Assembly (NCBI GenBank): GCA_946811695.1
Contig: OX328124.1
Span: 62,078,507-62,142,506 of the forward strand
DNA from: Gonocerus acuteangulatus
Taxonomy: Eukaryota; Arthropoda; Insecta; Hemiptera; Coreidae
DNA: 64,000 nucleotides
Direction: 5' to 3'
Below the pieces are notes generated by a model that saw only the letters and a program-made list of their open reading frames with translations, had not been told where the DNA came from and ran no database searches. Made by a program: the position numbers and the translations under genes. Below, piece after piece: positions 45,852 to 56,044 of the stretch (the first letter of the stretch is position 1; each line of letters begins with the position of its first letter).

Positions 45852-45920
<69 letters not shown>

Positions 45921-46037
45921 AATTTGAATATTTCAAATTGAAAGTTTCTAGTCGGCACTCCCGAATTGCGTCGTAAGGCCAACCTCATAAGCGGGTTCTC
46001 CCTATGGAGATAGGGAGTAACCGCGTTAAAATCAATA
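44930..46037 (-). mobile_element. Family A element, copy G, with internal duplication
   Basis: Interior blocks run in the same order as copy A and end with (TA)n (45826-45919), CTAGTCGGCACTCCCGAATTG and GGGAGTAACCGCGTTAAAA. The module TTTTGTAGAGAATTTAGTAA...CTCCAAA(C/T)(G/A)TAACCAAA occurs twice, at about 45093 and 45317 (period about 224 bp). The hairpin end is not visible on the left. A stray interior piece also lies at 44271-44420. Confidence 0.6.
45826..45919. repeat. (TA)n internal to Family A copy G
   Basis: Interrupted TA repeat at the family-specific position. Confidence 0.9.
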
Positions 46038-46233
46038 ATTTGAACTAGCATTATAATGACTGAACATTTATAGGAATATAAATAGAGCAATTTAAAGAGA
46101 TCTAAATAATTCAATAGGAAGAGGAAAAAATCCTTACTTCATTAACATTTTTCAAGTTAAGAAAATTATAAAAACAAATTTCCTTTTTCCTAAATATATA
46201 AATTGAAAAATTAGCATAATCAATGTATACTAC

Positions 46234-46318
46234 CTTCTTTCCGTCCAATTCATGAGTTCCCTGGGCCAATACTTTGTCCACACTTGATGGGTCAGCAAAT
46301 GTGATGAATCCAAATCCT
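46234..46318 (-). CDS. Rbp6: Musashi-family RNA-binding protein (Rbp6/MSI type), RRM1 exon
   Basis: This 85-nt exon encodes [20 protein letters not shown] followed by THELDGKK, with the preceding Arg codon split by the intron. (R)GFGFITF is the RNP1 motif of RRM1, whose aromatic residues stack on RNA bases. The rest is helix 2 and the following turn. On the minus strand it is bounded by the acceptor TTTTCTTTTAAATTACAG and the donor GTAGTA. The phase is 2 at the start and 0 at the end, so it joins exactly to IDPKV in the exon at 30175-30216. Exon sequence, phase and splice sites agree, so this is a real gene and not a retrocopy. The upstream exon encoding RNP2 is not found within 17.7 kb. Confidence 0.92.
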
Positions 46319-47020
46319 CTGTAATTTAAAAGAAAAGAAAAGTATATTAATAACAAAGTAAATGAGATAAAAGTAATAAAACTTGAATGAAATAATATTT
46401 AATAATAAGTGGGCATTCAATAATGTGCTGTGAACTTAAAAATTAATACTTTTTAATTAAATATTATCACATCTAAAAGTTACCAAGATATACAATAAAA
46501 GAAGCATAAACCTAGAAGAAATAGCTCTCCCTCACTCATTTATTATATCAATTATTTTGTTATTAATATTATTATAACTTTAGAGAGTTATTTATAATTA
46601 TCTTACGTAATTAATACAAACATATTTGTAGTTAAATGTATTATAATTTTGGAAAATATAACTATTTTTTAATCAGGTATATTCTATTCCCAACAGTTTG
46701 TATAATTTATTACTAGCAGAGGTTAACGAATCTGAATCGCATGAGCTGCCAAACCATTAACTGTGGCTTAAAATTCTTTTCGCCTGAGTTGCGAAAGACA
46801 AATTTATAAACAATAATAATTATATGTCAAACCTAAAATTTTTTATATTTGTTACGATGCTTTTTTTTTTAAGTTTTCTTTTTTTTTACATATATGATTG
46901 ATTTTATGGTTGGAGGTACGTATATGTATAATTGGATGTATAATAAAGTGTATTACTTGATGTACATATGTAATTCCAAATGTATAATAGATGTATATGT
47001 ACTAATTGTATTGATCAAAT
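46319..47020 (-). other. Upstream intron sequence, nothing recognised
   Basis: Immediately upstream of the RRM1 exon on the minus strand; AT-rich, with no second exon seen. Confidence 0.5.
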
Positions 47021-47078
47021 TGCTTTGGTTGCGGATGCTCATAAATGAATAAAAAAATATTTAAAAAAATAAATAAAT
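47021..47078 (+). mobile_element. LINE 3'-end fragment
   Basis: GGTTGCGGATGCTCATAAAT and GAATAAAAAAAT match the 3' end of the minus-strand LINE at 60256 (GTTGCGGGTGCTCATAAATA). Only the last few tens of bases and the A-rich tail are recognisable. Confidence 0.5.
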
Positions 47079-47690
47079 ATTATCAAGCAGATGTTTCTTT
47101 CTATACGAGATAATATTTTCTCCAAAGTCTTAAATTTAACTGTTTTCTAGATTATAATCTAGATTATAATCCTATAGGAATACATTGAAGGTATAAAAAA
47201 CCATAATACTTTATTCCATTTCAGAGTTCTTTATGAAAAAAAGTATTAAAACAGTTTTGTATTTACCAAAGTAGACTTACATTCAATTTTCCTCTATCCA
47301 TATGTTATAATGAAAGAAACTTTTTTTTTTTTTCTTTCTCCAACAATTTTTTATTTTAATTAGTAATGCAAAATGTAATTGCTTTACTTTAAGAAAATAC
47401 GTGCCAGTGCATTAAGTCATCTACAGGATGAAAGTTATTAGACCTTTACAAAATGTTTAATCTGGGAATGGTTGTCTTTGACCTACTGGGGGTCTTAGTC
47501 TGAGGGAGCGAGTTCTAGCGTTCTCGTCTGATAGAGGCGCTGTGCCCAACTTAGCAATATCCAATAATATTCCTATTCATGCTTCATTTTTAATATACGA
47601 CATTATTAAAAGAAAGGATCTAAATAAATAGATAATTAGAATTAAAAGTAGTCTAGGATTAGACATTTTTATGCACTTACTGTCACTGTC
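47079..47690. other. Non-coding stretch, nothing recognised
   Basis: A small repeat TAGATTATAATC occurs twice at 47148-47172; nothing else. Confidence 0.45.
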
Positions 47691-48010
47691 TTTTAACGCG
47701 TTGCATATCTAGCTATAGGGAGAAAGCCCACTTATGATGCCAATATGAGATCATGCAGATTCATAAAGTATAAGCTACGAGAATATTGGTCCAGTAACGT
47801 TTTGAGTGTTTGAGCTTATTTATCAACAAAAATGGTTAAACTTTGCCTATTGGTACAAAACAAACTTCGCCTAAAATATTAGTTTGTAAACCCGCAGAAT
47901 CTGGCATTGGGAACGATAATTTTTGGATGATATTCGAGCACAATAAAGTGTAATGCCAACAATTGTGCGATAATAGGTTTCACGTACTTTTTATGAGTAT
48001 TTTGAGGAGG
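47691..48010 (+). mobile_element. Diverged Family A terminal-end copy
   Basis: TTTTAACGCG, CTATAGGGAGAAAGCCCACT, TATGATGCCAATATGAGATC and then TTAGTTTGTAAACCCGCAGA follow Family A order. They are strongly diverged and lack the (TA)n and the hairpin end. Confidence 0.4.
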
Positions 48011-48175
48011 GGAAATCAAGTGAAACAAACAGCATTCGAGTTGATATTTTCAACATTTAAAATTTAGGAAAAATTTAAATTTTTATATCTGATTCTTCAG
48101 AATGATGTAAAGAGTTGAGAATACTTTTACACTTTTTAACACGTATACAGTTAAACAGTATACAGTTTACAGTAG

Positions 48176-49303
48176 ACAACTGTAAAAGGGTTAACACAGG
48201 ACGACTATATGCAAAGTTTGCTAGATATTGTTGAACCAAAATCTGTGAAGTTTGTCTCGTATATTTCAAGAGGAAGATTTTGTGTTCACTTGAGCAATAA
48301 AATTGAAGTTGATCGATTGATAGACCAACACCCTTTTGTAACTATTGGTGATCAAGAAATAGCAATAAAACGCCTTGTAGAGCCATCGAAAAGGGTTATT
48401 GTGTCCAATGTTTTCCCTGCAATACCTAACGAAGCTATCGAAGATGCCTTGAAGAGGTTAGGTATTGGCATAGTATCGCCTGTCCATTGTTTGAAAGCTA
48501 GTCTCCAAGACCCACGCTTAGCCCTTGTGCTTAGCCATAGGAGACAGCTGTTCATTAATCCTGAACATAGCAACATGCTACCTTCCTCTTTGGTTATAAG
48601 AGTTCAAGATTTGTCATGGAAAATATATCTTACTACAGAACGTATCAGCTGTTTCAATTGCAAAGGCAATCATTTAGCTGCTGCGTGTCCTGTACAGCGT
48701 AAAGTTATTATCACTGAACCTGATCATATTAACATCGATCGAAACAGTTCCACAAAATTCTCTGAAATAACTAAGGAGAGAAATCAAATAAAAGCTCATT
48801 TAATAAATGATGAAACTTTAAAGTTGCAGCGATTAAAGGAAAACGATGAGAATAAACCTATCGTAGAAGAAGAAATCACCACAGGTCTGGATCGGCAGTA
48901 TTTTCCTCCATCAGAAATTGGAAAACAAGAGACCCAGGATGTTTGGGAGAGAAACGATGAGCTGACAGATATGGACTTAGACTTAAAGTTGACTATGTTA
49001 TTAGAGAAAAGTGCTAAGAGACTGGAACTACTAGAGTCACAGCAAGCTTCGACGGATAGTGATATTCACTTAGATCTTCCTCCTCTAGAAGATAATGGCC
49101 TTGGATGTTCAAGTGCTAACATGGACGAGAAGAAGACAAGGACTCCGAAAGGAAATCCAAAAGATAGAAAGGTGGAAACGGTGAAGGGATTACGAAGTAA
49201 AGGAAAAAACACTCCGAAAACTGGAAGAACACAGGCTGGAATTAGCCAAATGACGGAGGAAAACAAATCATTTTTTTCCCTCGTCAGTGCACGTATAATT
49301 TGA
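48176..49303 (+). CDS. LINE ORF1 (Gag-like nucleic-acid-binding protein) with one zinc knuckle
   Basis: From the first Met (48209) the frame encodes 364 residues; it is open back to 48176 after a stop at 48173. Residues 10-145 contain a divergent RRM-like fold typical of I/Jockey-type ORF1 (VKFVSYISRGRFCVHLSNK; KRVIVSNVFPAIP; VLSHRRQLFI). A knuckle CFNCKGNHLAAAC follows (C148, C151, H155, C160). Its C-to-H spacing is 3 where 4 is usual. The rest is charged and lysine-rich. Such proteins coat LINE RNA and act as chaperones during insertion. ORF2 is missing: about 110 bp after the stop the sequence is cut by a 46-nt T-run. The 5' end is probably truncated as well, so the true start may be upstream of 48176 in a full element. 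Confidence 0.8.
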   Translation, partial: TTVKGLTQDDYMQSLLDIVEPKSVKFVSYISRGRFCVHLSNKIEVDRLIDQHPFVTIGDQEIAIKRLVEPSKRVIVSNVFPAIPNEAIEDALKRLGIGIVSPVHCLKASLQDPRLALVLSHRRQLFINPEHSNMLPSSLVIRVQDLSWKIYLTTERISCFNCKGNHLAAACPVQRKVIITEPDHINIDRNSSTKFSEITKERNQIKAHLINDETLKLQRLKENDENKPIVEEEITTGLDRQYFPPSEIGKQETQDVWERNDELTDMDLDLKLTMLLEKSAKRLELLESQQASTDSDIHLDLPPLEDNGLGCSSANMDEKKTRTPKGNPKDRKVETVKGLRSKGKNTPKTGRTQAGISQMTEENKSFFSLVSARII

Positions 49304-49409
49304 AAACAGGAACCATGGAATTAATTTCTCGAAGAATTCAAGAATCAATTTCTCTCGATCGATTGGAAACCTAACAAGAAAATAACATTAAAGTCACATC
49401 ACAAGACGG

Positions 49410-49411
<2 letters not shown>

Positions 49412-49459
<48 letters not shown>

Positions 49460-49520
49460 TTATTTATTGAGAGTACACAACAAAGGCTACAGCATTTTTT
49501 TTAGTTTGTGTTTAATTCCA
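49412..49520 (-). mobile_element. LINE-like 3' end with 46-nt poly(A) on the minus strand
   Basis: Forty-six T residues are followed by ATTTATTTATTGAGAGTACACAAC. On the minus strand this is a retroposon 3' end, ...GTGTACTCTCAATAAATAAAT, plus poly(A). Its design is like the LINE end at 60256 (CTCATAAATAAATGAATT). The body further right is not recognisable. It interrupts the element carrying the ORF1. Confidence 0.5.
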
Positions 49521-50428
49521 TCTACCAGATAATAAGAATTACCAGGTTTCATTAAGAAGCAACCAAATCATATCTTTGGCTGTTGGAGTAAGCGACTGAA
49601 TAAAATCGGGAAATCACATCACTGTTTAATAACAATATATCCTAGAATGTAAAACTACGAATATATTGTTATATATTCTTTATGATACACTGATTTGAAA
49701 ATAAAGGCAAATTGTTTGTGCTATTGTGACTAATGGAAATTTGTCTGACGACGAAATCATCAATGCAATAAATCGTTCATATGTTAAGTTTTAGTAATTG
49801 AGTGTAGTAAATTTGTATGATTTTAGTCAAGTCGTATGCTCAAAGTACTTTAAGTAAGTATTAAAAATATCTTTAATGGTAGATAATAATAATTTTATAT
49901 AATAATAATCTTTAATCTAATATTCCTTAATGATAGGTGTATCTACTTTTATTGATTATTTACTTATTATTAGTTAGTATTGGAATGGAAGTAAGAGAGG
50001 CTAATGAAAGGAGAGGAGGTAGCTGGTGTGCGTGAGGTAGATGGCTGCCCCCGTAGTACTGCGAAGGTCCAGTAAATAGACAAAGGGTCTGGCTAGTTCG
50101 CGTGCCTGGCTAAGATAAAGCAAGGTTCTCTAGGCTCCGCATTATCAGCTCTATATCTACCCTTCCTCCCTCCGATACCCGCACGGCTTACAGCCCGCCG
50201 ACTATGTCCAGTTAGTATATACCACAATTTTATAGAGCTCTTCAGATACATTATAACAGCTCATATCGATACTAAAAGACATTTTTACATTAGTGTTTAT
50301 AGGTTGATGTCCATTGTATGCATATGCTTCAAAATAATATTTGGGGCAATCGAAGCTTGGCCAATCCTGATTTCTGTCTCGGCATTTCCCCAACTATAAA
50401 CAGATATGCTTAACAAGGGACAAGAGGG
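49521..50428. other. Non-coding stretch, nothing recognised
   Basis: 49980-50200 is GC-richer; no gene signal. Confidence 0.45.
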
Positions 50429-50600
50429 GGTCTCCCGTGGTTTAGTGGCTAGCGCCTAAGATTCATAAGCGGGAGATGGTGGGTTCGATCCCCACCGGCG
50501 GCAGGAATTTTCTCATCCCACGGCTCGTTGGGAAAATTCCTCGCTGCATATTCTCCCGTTTTACTGTCGGGTTTTTCGCCTATAGGTTACCAAGCTTCAT
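50429..50600 (+). mobile_element. tRNA-derived SINE, family S2, best copy
   Basis: The tRNA-like region starts TCTCCCGTGGTTTAGTGGC (A box at about 50438-50450). It has a perfect T arm (GTGGG-TTCGATC-CCCAC) containing the B box GGTTCGATCCC (50482-50492). The body GGCAGGAATTTTCTCATCCC matches 23321-23452 on the minus strand. The acceptor stem does not close, so this is not a functional tRNA gene. The 3' limit is uncertain. Confidence 0.75.
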
Positions 50601-50887
50601 GGTACAGGTAGGCAGTTTAATTATAGCCGGTTGCCAAATATGCGATATAGAACGAAAGGGATATGGGTTCATGTCCCAGCCCGCCAAGTTCAATTGATTT
50701 GAAAATTAAGTTTCTGACGGTGCATACTAAAACCATATTATAGTGGTTCAATATGTTTCATTATTTTTAAATTGCTACTAAACCCCTATGAAGTACATAG
50801 TTTTTCTAAGGAAAAGAGTTATTAATTTTTTTTTTTTTTAATCTACATAATATTGGGACATGACTTACACGATGATATTGATAAAAT

Positions 50888-51030
50888 AAATAAGTATTCC
50901 GTGCCGAAGATCTTGGATTCGATTCTATTTAGGTGTAATGGATAGAGACTAGGGGCTGTGGCTAGAAGGGGGTGGTAACCTGTTTACAAACCGTTCAAAA
51001 AAATTAGGAAAATTGTATTTGTATATTAAA
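50888..51030 (+). mobile_element. SINE family S1, diverged copy
   Basis: GTGCCGAAGATCTTGGATTC (B-box region), then GGCTGTGGCTAGAAGGG, GGTGGTAACCTG and an A-rich tail; it follows the order of 56045-56212. Confidence 0.5.
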
Positions 51031-51332
51031 AATCCATTGACATCAAGAAAACTTTATAATGGTGAGACCTGTTGAATTACCCATTGAAAATTACTGTAAT
51101 TTTCTTATTTCATTAATGAAAGACTATTACATTATTCATAACCAAGTTTACATATATAAGAAAACGGCAAAACTTGGGGAATAGATGCAGGATGAAAACA
51201 ATGACAAAAGACCTTTGGCGTAAATCTCGTTTTTGCGTCGTTTCCTAGAAAAACGCAAACAACTAAAAAACAATTATGAAAAGGCAGTCTTCAACCATAC
51301 CTCTAAAAAATCGTTAAAAGGATATGTTTTAT

Positions 51333-51400
51333 TTCCCACCCCCTCCCCTCCATTAACCTTCCCACCCCTACTCCTTTAATCCCCCCCGCCCCACCCCACA
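51333..51400 (-). other. G-rich tract on the minus strand (possible G-quadruplex)
   Basis: The plus strand is almost pure C/T with many CCCC and CCCCCCC runs. The minus strand, which is the sense strand of the Musashi-family gene, therefore carries at least five runs of three or more G within about 70 nt. Confidence 0.7.
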
Positions 51401-51453
51401 AGTATTGGAGTGAGTATGCCTCTGAATTTGTGTGGAATAATGAAATTATTTTT

Positions 51454-51850
51454 TCACCCCTCCACATAAGATTCTTGTGCGTCTTGGCAATTTAAATCAT
51501 ATTGAATGAGTTGGCCTCTTGCAGCAGTACAGGCATCAAATCGAACATTGACAGACAGTACGGAATTTGTGCATTGGTCTACTGTAATCTGTCCACAGGC
51601 CCATCTGATGCGACGGATGAGGTGCTTTCTTGAGCTAATGGGCTCTTTCCTTAAAGACCAATCCGTTAAAGTGTCCCTATGCAGAGAAATCTAAAAGGGG
51701 TGGAGTTTTGGAGATCGAGCCGCTCAAGGTACCGGCCCACCACGTCCTATCCAAGTCCGTGGATAGTTAAGTGTCCGATCAATTTCGGACAGCCCTCCAG
51801 TTGGTTTGACCAACCGGTGAGTTGGAACCAGCCTACCAATCTCTGTGCCA
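51454..51850 (-). pseudogene. Decayed DDE transposase, C-terminal part
   Basis: On the minus strand the conceptual reading gives NQLEGCP, LNYPRTWIGRGGPVP, AARSPKLHPF, LRKEPISSRKHLIRRI and ends at TGA (51454-51456). This matches the catalytic C terminus of a large group of arthropod Tc1/mariner-like transposases, in which QQDGCPAH, RxPDLxPxDFFLWG and a trailing helical region occur in that order. At least two stops and a frameshift are present, and the PD of PDL is changed. No terminal repeats were identified. Confidence 0.6.
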
Positions 51851-52740
51851 AAAGGACTTCCTCCATGAACAACGACAGTTCATTATCGAGGAATGCGTAG
51901 AAAGACCATTAGTCTTGCTTTTTACTATTCCTAACTTGTTAAGTTTTTGAGAATAGGATACCATTAGGTATTTCACGAATTGAGAAAAGGTAACGTTTAA
52001 GTTTCACACACTCCTCGGATAAGCAAAACACTACTCATTGATCGAGACCACCTATTAATAATTGTGAATACATCACACCTCGAGAGGAGTTTAGAGCTTG
52101 GTGTAAGTTCTAGTAAATACCGAGGTGGGAATAGATTGTCGGGCCGGTGGCGGACAGCGGTTGTAAATGGCTAGCCCTGAATAAATAATTGATCTTTTAA
52201 TTAATTACAGACGGACAGGGCGGCTAATCGGACCCCCATCCCTGATCCGATTTCGCCAATACTAATGGCATTGCTCCTCTACCCGCAATGAATTTCAATG
52301 CAGATACACTCCCTCTCAACTACACCTCAACCACCTCATTCACACCTTGGGTCAGCTGTGTTGGTATAAGGTGTTAAATGGTTATACCTTATTAGACGAT
52401 ATATTTCACCCTCGCCCTAAAAAGAAGAAGGCAAGTATATAGGACATTGACATAAAGCCCTGATTTTAAAAAAGACAGATATAGTGTTGCAAAAATAGGC
52501 CAATTATTTGAACGTGCGGGCAAAATGGCCATAAGGAGAAATTATTTTTCAGAAATATCACACCTTGAAGTAGTTTTACCAATCGGTTCGGTGTTTAAAA
52601 TAAGGGTAAGGTAACAGTGCTAAGTTCAAATGCTGGATTTCATTATACTATTCAATTCCGAGCTTTTTAAGACCAGGATTCTTTATCAGCGCAGGAGGTA
52701 AATAAAAAGATAAATCTTAATGAAAAAAACGTCATTAAAC
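51851..52740. other. Non-coding stretch, nothing recognised
   Basis: Probably includes the rest of the decayed transposon on the right of the transposase remnant, but no terminus could be recognised. Confidence 0.4.
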
Positions 52741-53575
52741 ATTACATTATTAGTATTACGATTAAAACAGCGTACCCTGGAAATGTGACTACAATTGTGA
52801 TTATACATGTCATCACACCTTTGATTAAAATTAATAATCAGAAGTGGTGTTTGATAATCAAAAAACGTTTCTGTGATTACACATTAATCACAACTCCTTT
52901 TTTTGTGATCACTACAGTATTTAGAACTTGTTTCTGTGATTACAACCGCAATCACAATGTTTTTCTATTCTCACAACTGTTTATATAACCTTTCTGTGAT
53001 TTCAGATCTAAACCCAACTTTTTGTGTAATTAAGACTGTAATCCCAAAGCCTTTAATTCTTATAACCTATTCTTAGATATTATCCGGTACTGTAACTATT
53101 ACCAGATTCTTACCAGTAATTACTGTAATACCAACGGATGACAAAGTCTCAACTCTTCATATCTATAACTCTCATTATATTGTTGCGAATAGTTTTACGG
53201 ATTTCCAGCTCAACTATGTGTTTTGTCTAAGCCTTTTCAGTAGAAATTACAGAAAGAGATGTGATGGTGTTCGTAATCATTGAAAGCTAATGATTAAAGA
53301 TGTCTGTATTTATAATTGTAATCGTAATGACATCTCCAGGGGTTTCTGATTACAATTGTAATCACATCTCCAGGGGTTTCAGATTATAGTCGTAATCACA
53401 TCTCCAGGGGTTTCTGATTATAATTGTAATCACATCTCCAGGGGTTTCTGATTATAATCGTAATCATATCTCCATGGGTTTCTGATTATAATCCTAATCG
53501 TGATCATATCTAAAAAACCTACGATTATAATCGCAATATAATAACTATAACCTCATTAGGATTATGATTATGCCC
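52741..53575. repeat. Region of TGTGATTACA/GTAATCACA dyads
   Basis: Words of the type TGTGATTACA and their reverse complements occur every few tens of bases (for example 52787-52800, 52870-52895, 52930-52960) and grade into the 34-bp minisatellite. The whole looks like an old expansion of a short palindromic unit. Confidence 0.6.
53331..53500. repeat. 34-bp minisatellite with a 16-bp palindrome per unit
   Basis: Units CATCTCCAGGGGTTTCTGAT + TACAATTGTAATCA start at 53331, 53365, 53399, 53433 and 53467 (the last with two changes). The segment GATTACAATTGTAATC in the first complete unit is a perfect palindrome; later units keep it with one or two changes. Confidence 0.9.
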
Positions 53576-54557
53576 AACACTGTATATATGTATACATAAA
53601 ATAGTTATACCCTTCGATATTAACATCTCTGTAAATGCAATCATAGTAATTATTATTACAATCACTACTGCCGTAAGCCTCTATAATTCAAGCTGACCCC
53701 GGAAGTAGTTTCTCCGGCCACAACCCCTTCTAGCCTTTCCAGGAACTAGCCACATCCTGGAGTAATGCACTATAATGTTCTTCTCGGGGCTCAGGTTCGA
53801 TCTGTTTCTAGTCGGGAACACTTGAAAGGTATCCAAAACACAACTTCTATCTATCTGAGTGCGGATAAATCATTAAATCTGACCAGTTAGTTTCGTTGGT
53901 TTCATAAATAATAGGAAACATTATTCAGTAGATTTCCTCAGTAATAAATCAGGCCAAAATGTGGTCTCCTAGATTTTGTAAAAGGGGAGTACCGAGGTCA
54001 ATATGACGGCATTTGACAGTGCTTTAAACTGAGTTGCCGTCCTAATAATGTAGGATTTGTTCAAAATCTGTTTTTTCGGCTTTCCCATCTGACGACCTCA
54101 AAAATAATTCTTAAGGTGGAAATAATCTCAGTAGTCGATATGGACAAAATTATGAATTTTTGTGTATTACGAACAAAATATATTTATTCATCACGCACTG
54201 AAATTAAAATAGGGCATAGACAGCATAACTAATGCTGAAGTACAGCAATATTTTTTTAAAAAAGTAGTTTAATTTCCTCTTGCTTATTTAAGGTGGTTTT
54301 GAGTAACGTAAAATGCATCTATTTTCTATCTAGAATTAACTATATTTTCTTTAAGAAGTGTCATAAAGATGAAACTCCGGTCAAATGAACGCAACTAATA
54401 GACCGTCGAGGAGAGGAGAGCTTGAGGTCAATGGTTCTTGACCTCCTGGATGGGAGAACCAATAATACTGGTGTATATATATCCCGTGACCTAGCCTCAC
54501 CAAGTCACTAATAGCACAATCTGCCTTTGGCATTATTACTCCTTTCAGATGACTGGG
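53576..54557. other. Non-coding stretch, nothing recognised
   Basis: No element or gene recognised. Confidence 0.45.
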
Positions 54558-54558
54558 G

Positions 54559-54608
<50 letters not shown>

Positions 54609-54609
54609 T
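54558..54609. repeat. Compound (TA)n-(CA)n microsatellite
   Basis: TA repeat followed by CA repeat. Confidence 0.95.
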
Positions 54610-56044
54610 TTGTCTTGTTAACTCATCTTTTTGTCAGAGCTTCGTGTCAATGGCATTCACTAATGTGTACTGTAGTAGATATTAATACTCAGGGCATTCA
54701 ATACAGACCCTGGATCCTTTGAATAATAAGTGTAAATGTGGTAGTGTATTAACAGCGACGATTTCCCCCCTGATTTTTCCATTTGTATGTATCCATTCAA
54801 TGCTGAGTATGCCTTAGGCCGGTCTGTACACCGAATCTGCCCTCGAAATGCGACAGTGGAGGAAAAATTCTTTAGTGCATTCCCGAGTTTCCAACTCAGA
54901 ACCTTCAGGACCGGCGACGAGTACTACACCGCAATACTAATGCGGAGACTGGAGATGACTTTACTAGGTGCCACGGCGTCGAATGGCTGAACAGCCGAGG
55001 TCGGGCGTTGAATGAAGAAGAACTATACTAAACTCTCATCTCCTCCGTCGCTACGCCTATTGACAAATTCTTCATGTCGTGTTGTTTATAGTTATAATTG
55101 ATTCGTAATTTTTGATAAACGTAGAATTTTAAGATCGGACGTTTCCATACATACCTTCAAATTTGAAAATCGCCATCCTTGCAGTGCAGCACAACTAATA
55201 ATAAATAATGTCGTGTAACCTGAAGCTTCAACGGGGGAGGACTTCACTCAGTAGAGATACTTCACTAGAGATAGAGGACCTCTGATCAACATGAGAACCA
55301 AAAATTTACCTTTACTTCCATTTTACCTCGAAAACTCTATTCGGCGGATCAAACCAAGCTGGTTTTATCAGTTGTCCCCTAGTTTCTGACGTTTGTGGAA
55401 TGAAAATGAATTCAGGAACTTTTTACGCTGTGTAACGTTGCCCGATTTTCTTAAGTGTATTTTTTCAGTATTTTCATCCCAACAAATCTGAATGTGACAC
55501 CAATGGTCTGGTTTCACACCAGCTCGGCGGTTCTCTTTCCCCGAGCCCACAGGCTAAACCTATTCTTCTCTTTTCTAGTCATTCCTCGTGCATCGTAACT
55601 GATTCGGTAACAGTTATATTTTTAACGAAAAAAAAATGAAGCAATCGCGTTATAAATGATCGTGTTTATCTGGTCGCCAATCACGCAAAAAAACGTTCTG
55701 AACACTTGATTGAGTCGTACAAAGATATCTTTATGATCCCATAAAGAATATAGGGGAGTCAGTATTTCAATTGATGGTTAGTTAGTACAGAATGGATGGG
55801 AGCCAAAAGGCTTTATACAATTAAAAGTTGAGATAAGTACGGGGATTTTGATCGAAATTTAGAAATCTGTACTTTGGCTCCCACTTACAGCAATCACCGA
55901 TCTAATCATGCTTTTTTTTTGTCGTGCCAAATGGAGGGTTGACCAGTTATATCTCCGTTATTTAATGGACGAATCAGAGTAATTTGCCACCAGGAATAAC
56001 AATAATGATATATTATAATTATTGTGAACTTTAATAATAACAAT
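54610..56044. other. Non-coding stretch, nothing recognised
   Basis: 54780-55010 is GC-richer with one open frame of 67 codons, but there is no domain match and no convincing splice context. Confidence 0.45.

Larger units (their letters stand above)
30217..46233 (-). other. 16,017-bp intron of the Musashi-family gene
   Basis: This is the sequence between the two recognised exons, with donor GTAGTA at 46233 and acceptor TTTCAG at 30217. It contains Family A copies D-G, a Tigger element, a TIR half element, SINEs and retroposon remnants, all listed separately. No further Musashi exon is needed between them, because the protein reads continuously across the junction. Confidence 0.85.

Noticed and set aside
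50431..50503. Possible functional tRNA gene
   Set aside because: The A box, B box and T arm are good, but the acceptor stem does not pair and the same sequence with SINE body occurs at 23321; it is a SINE head.
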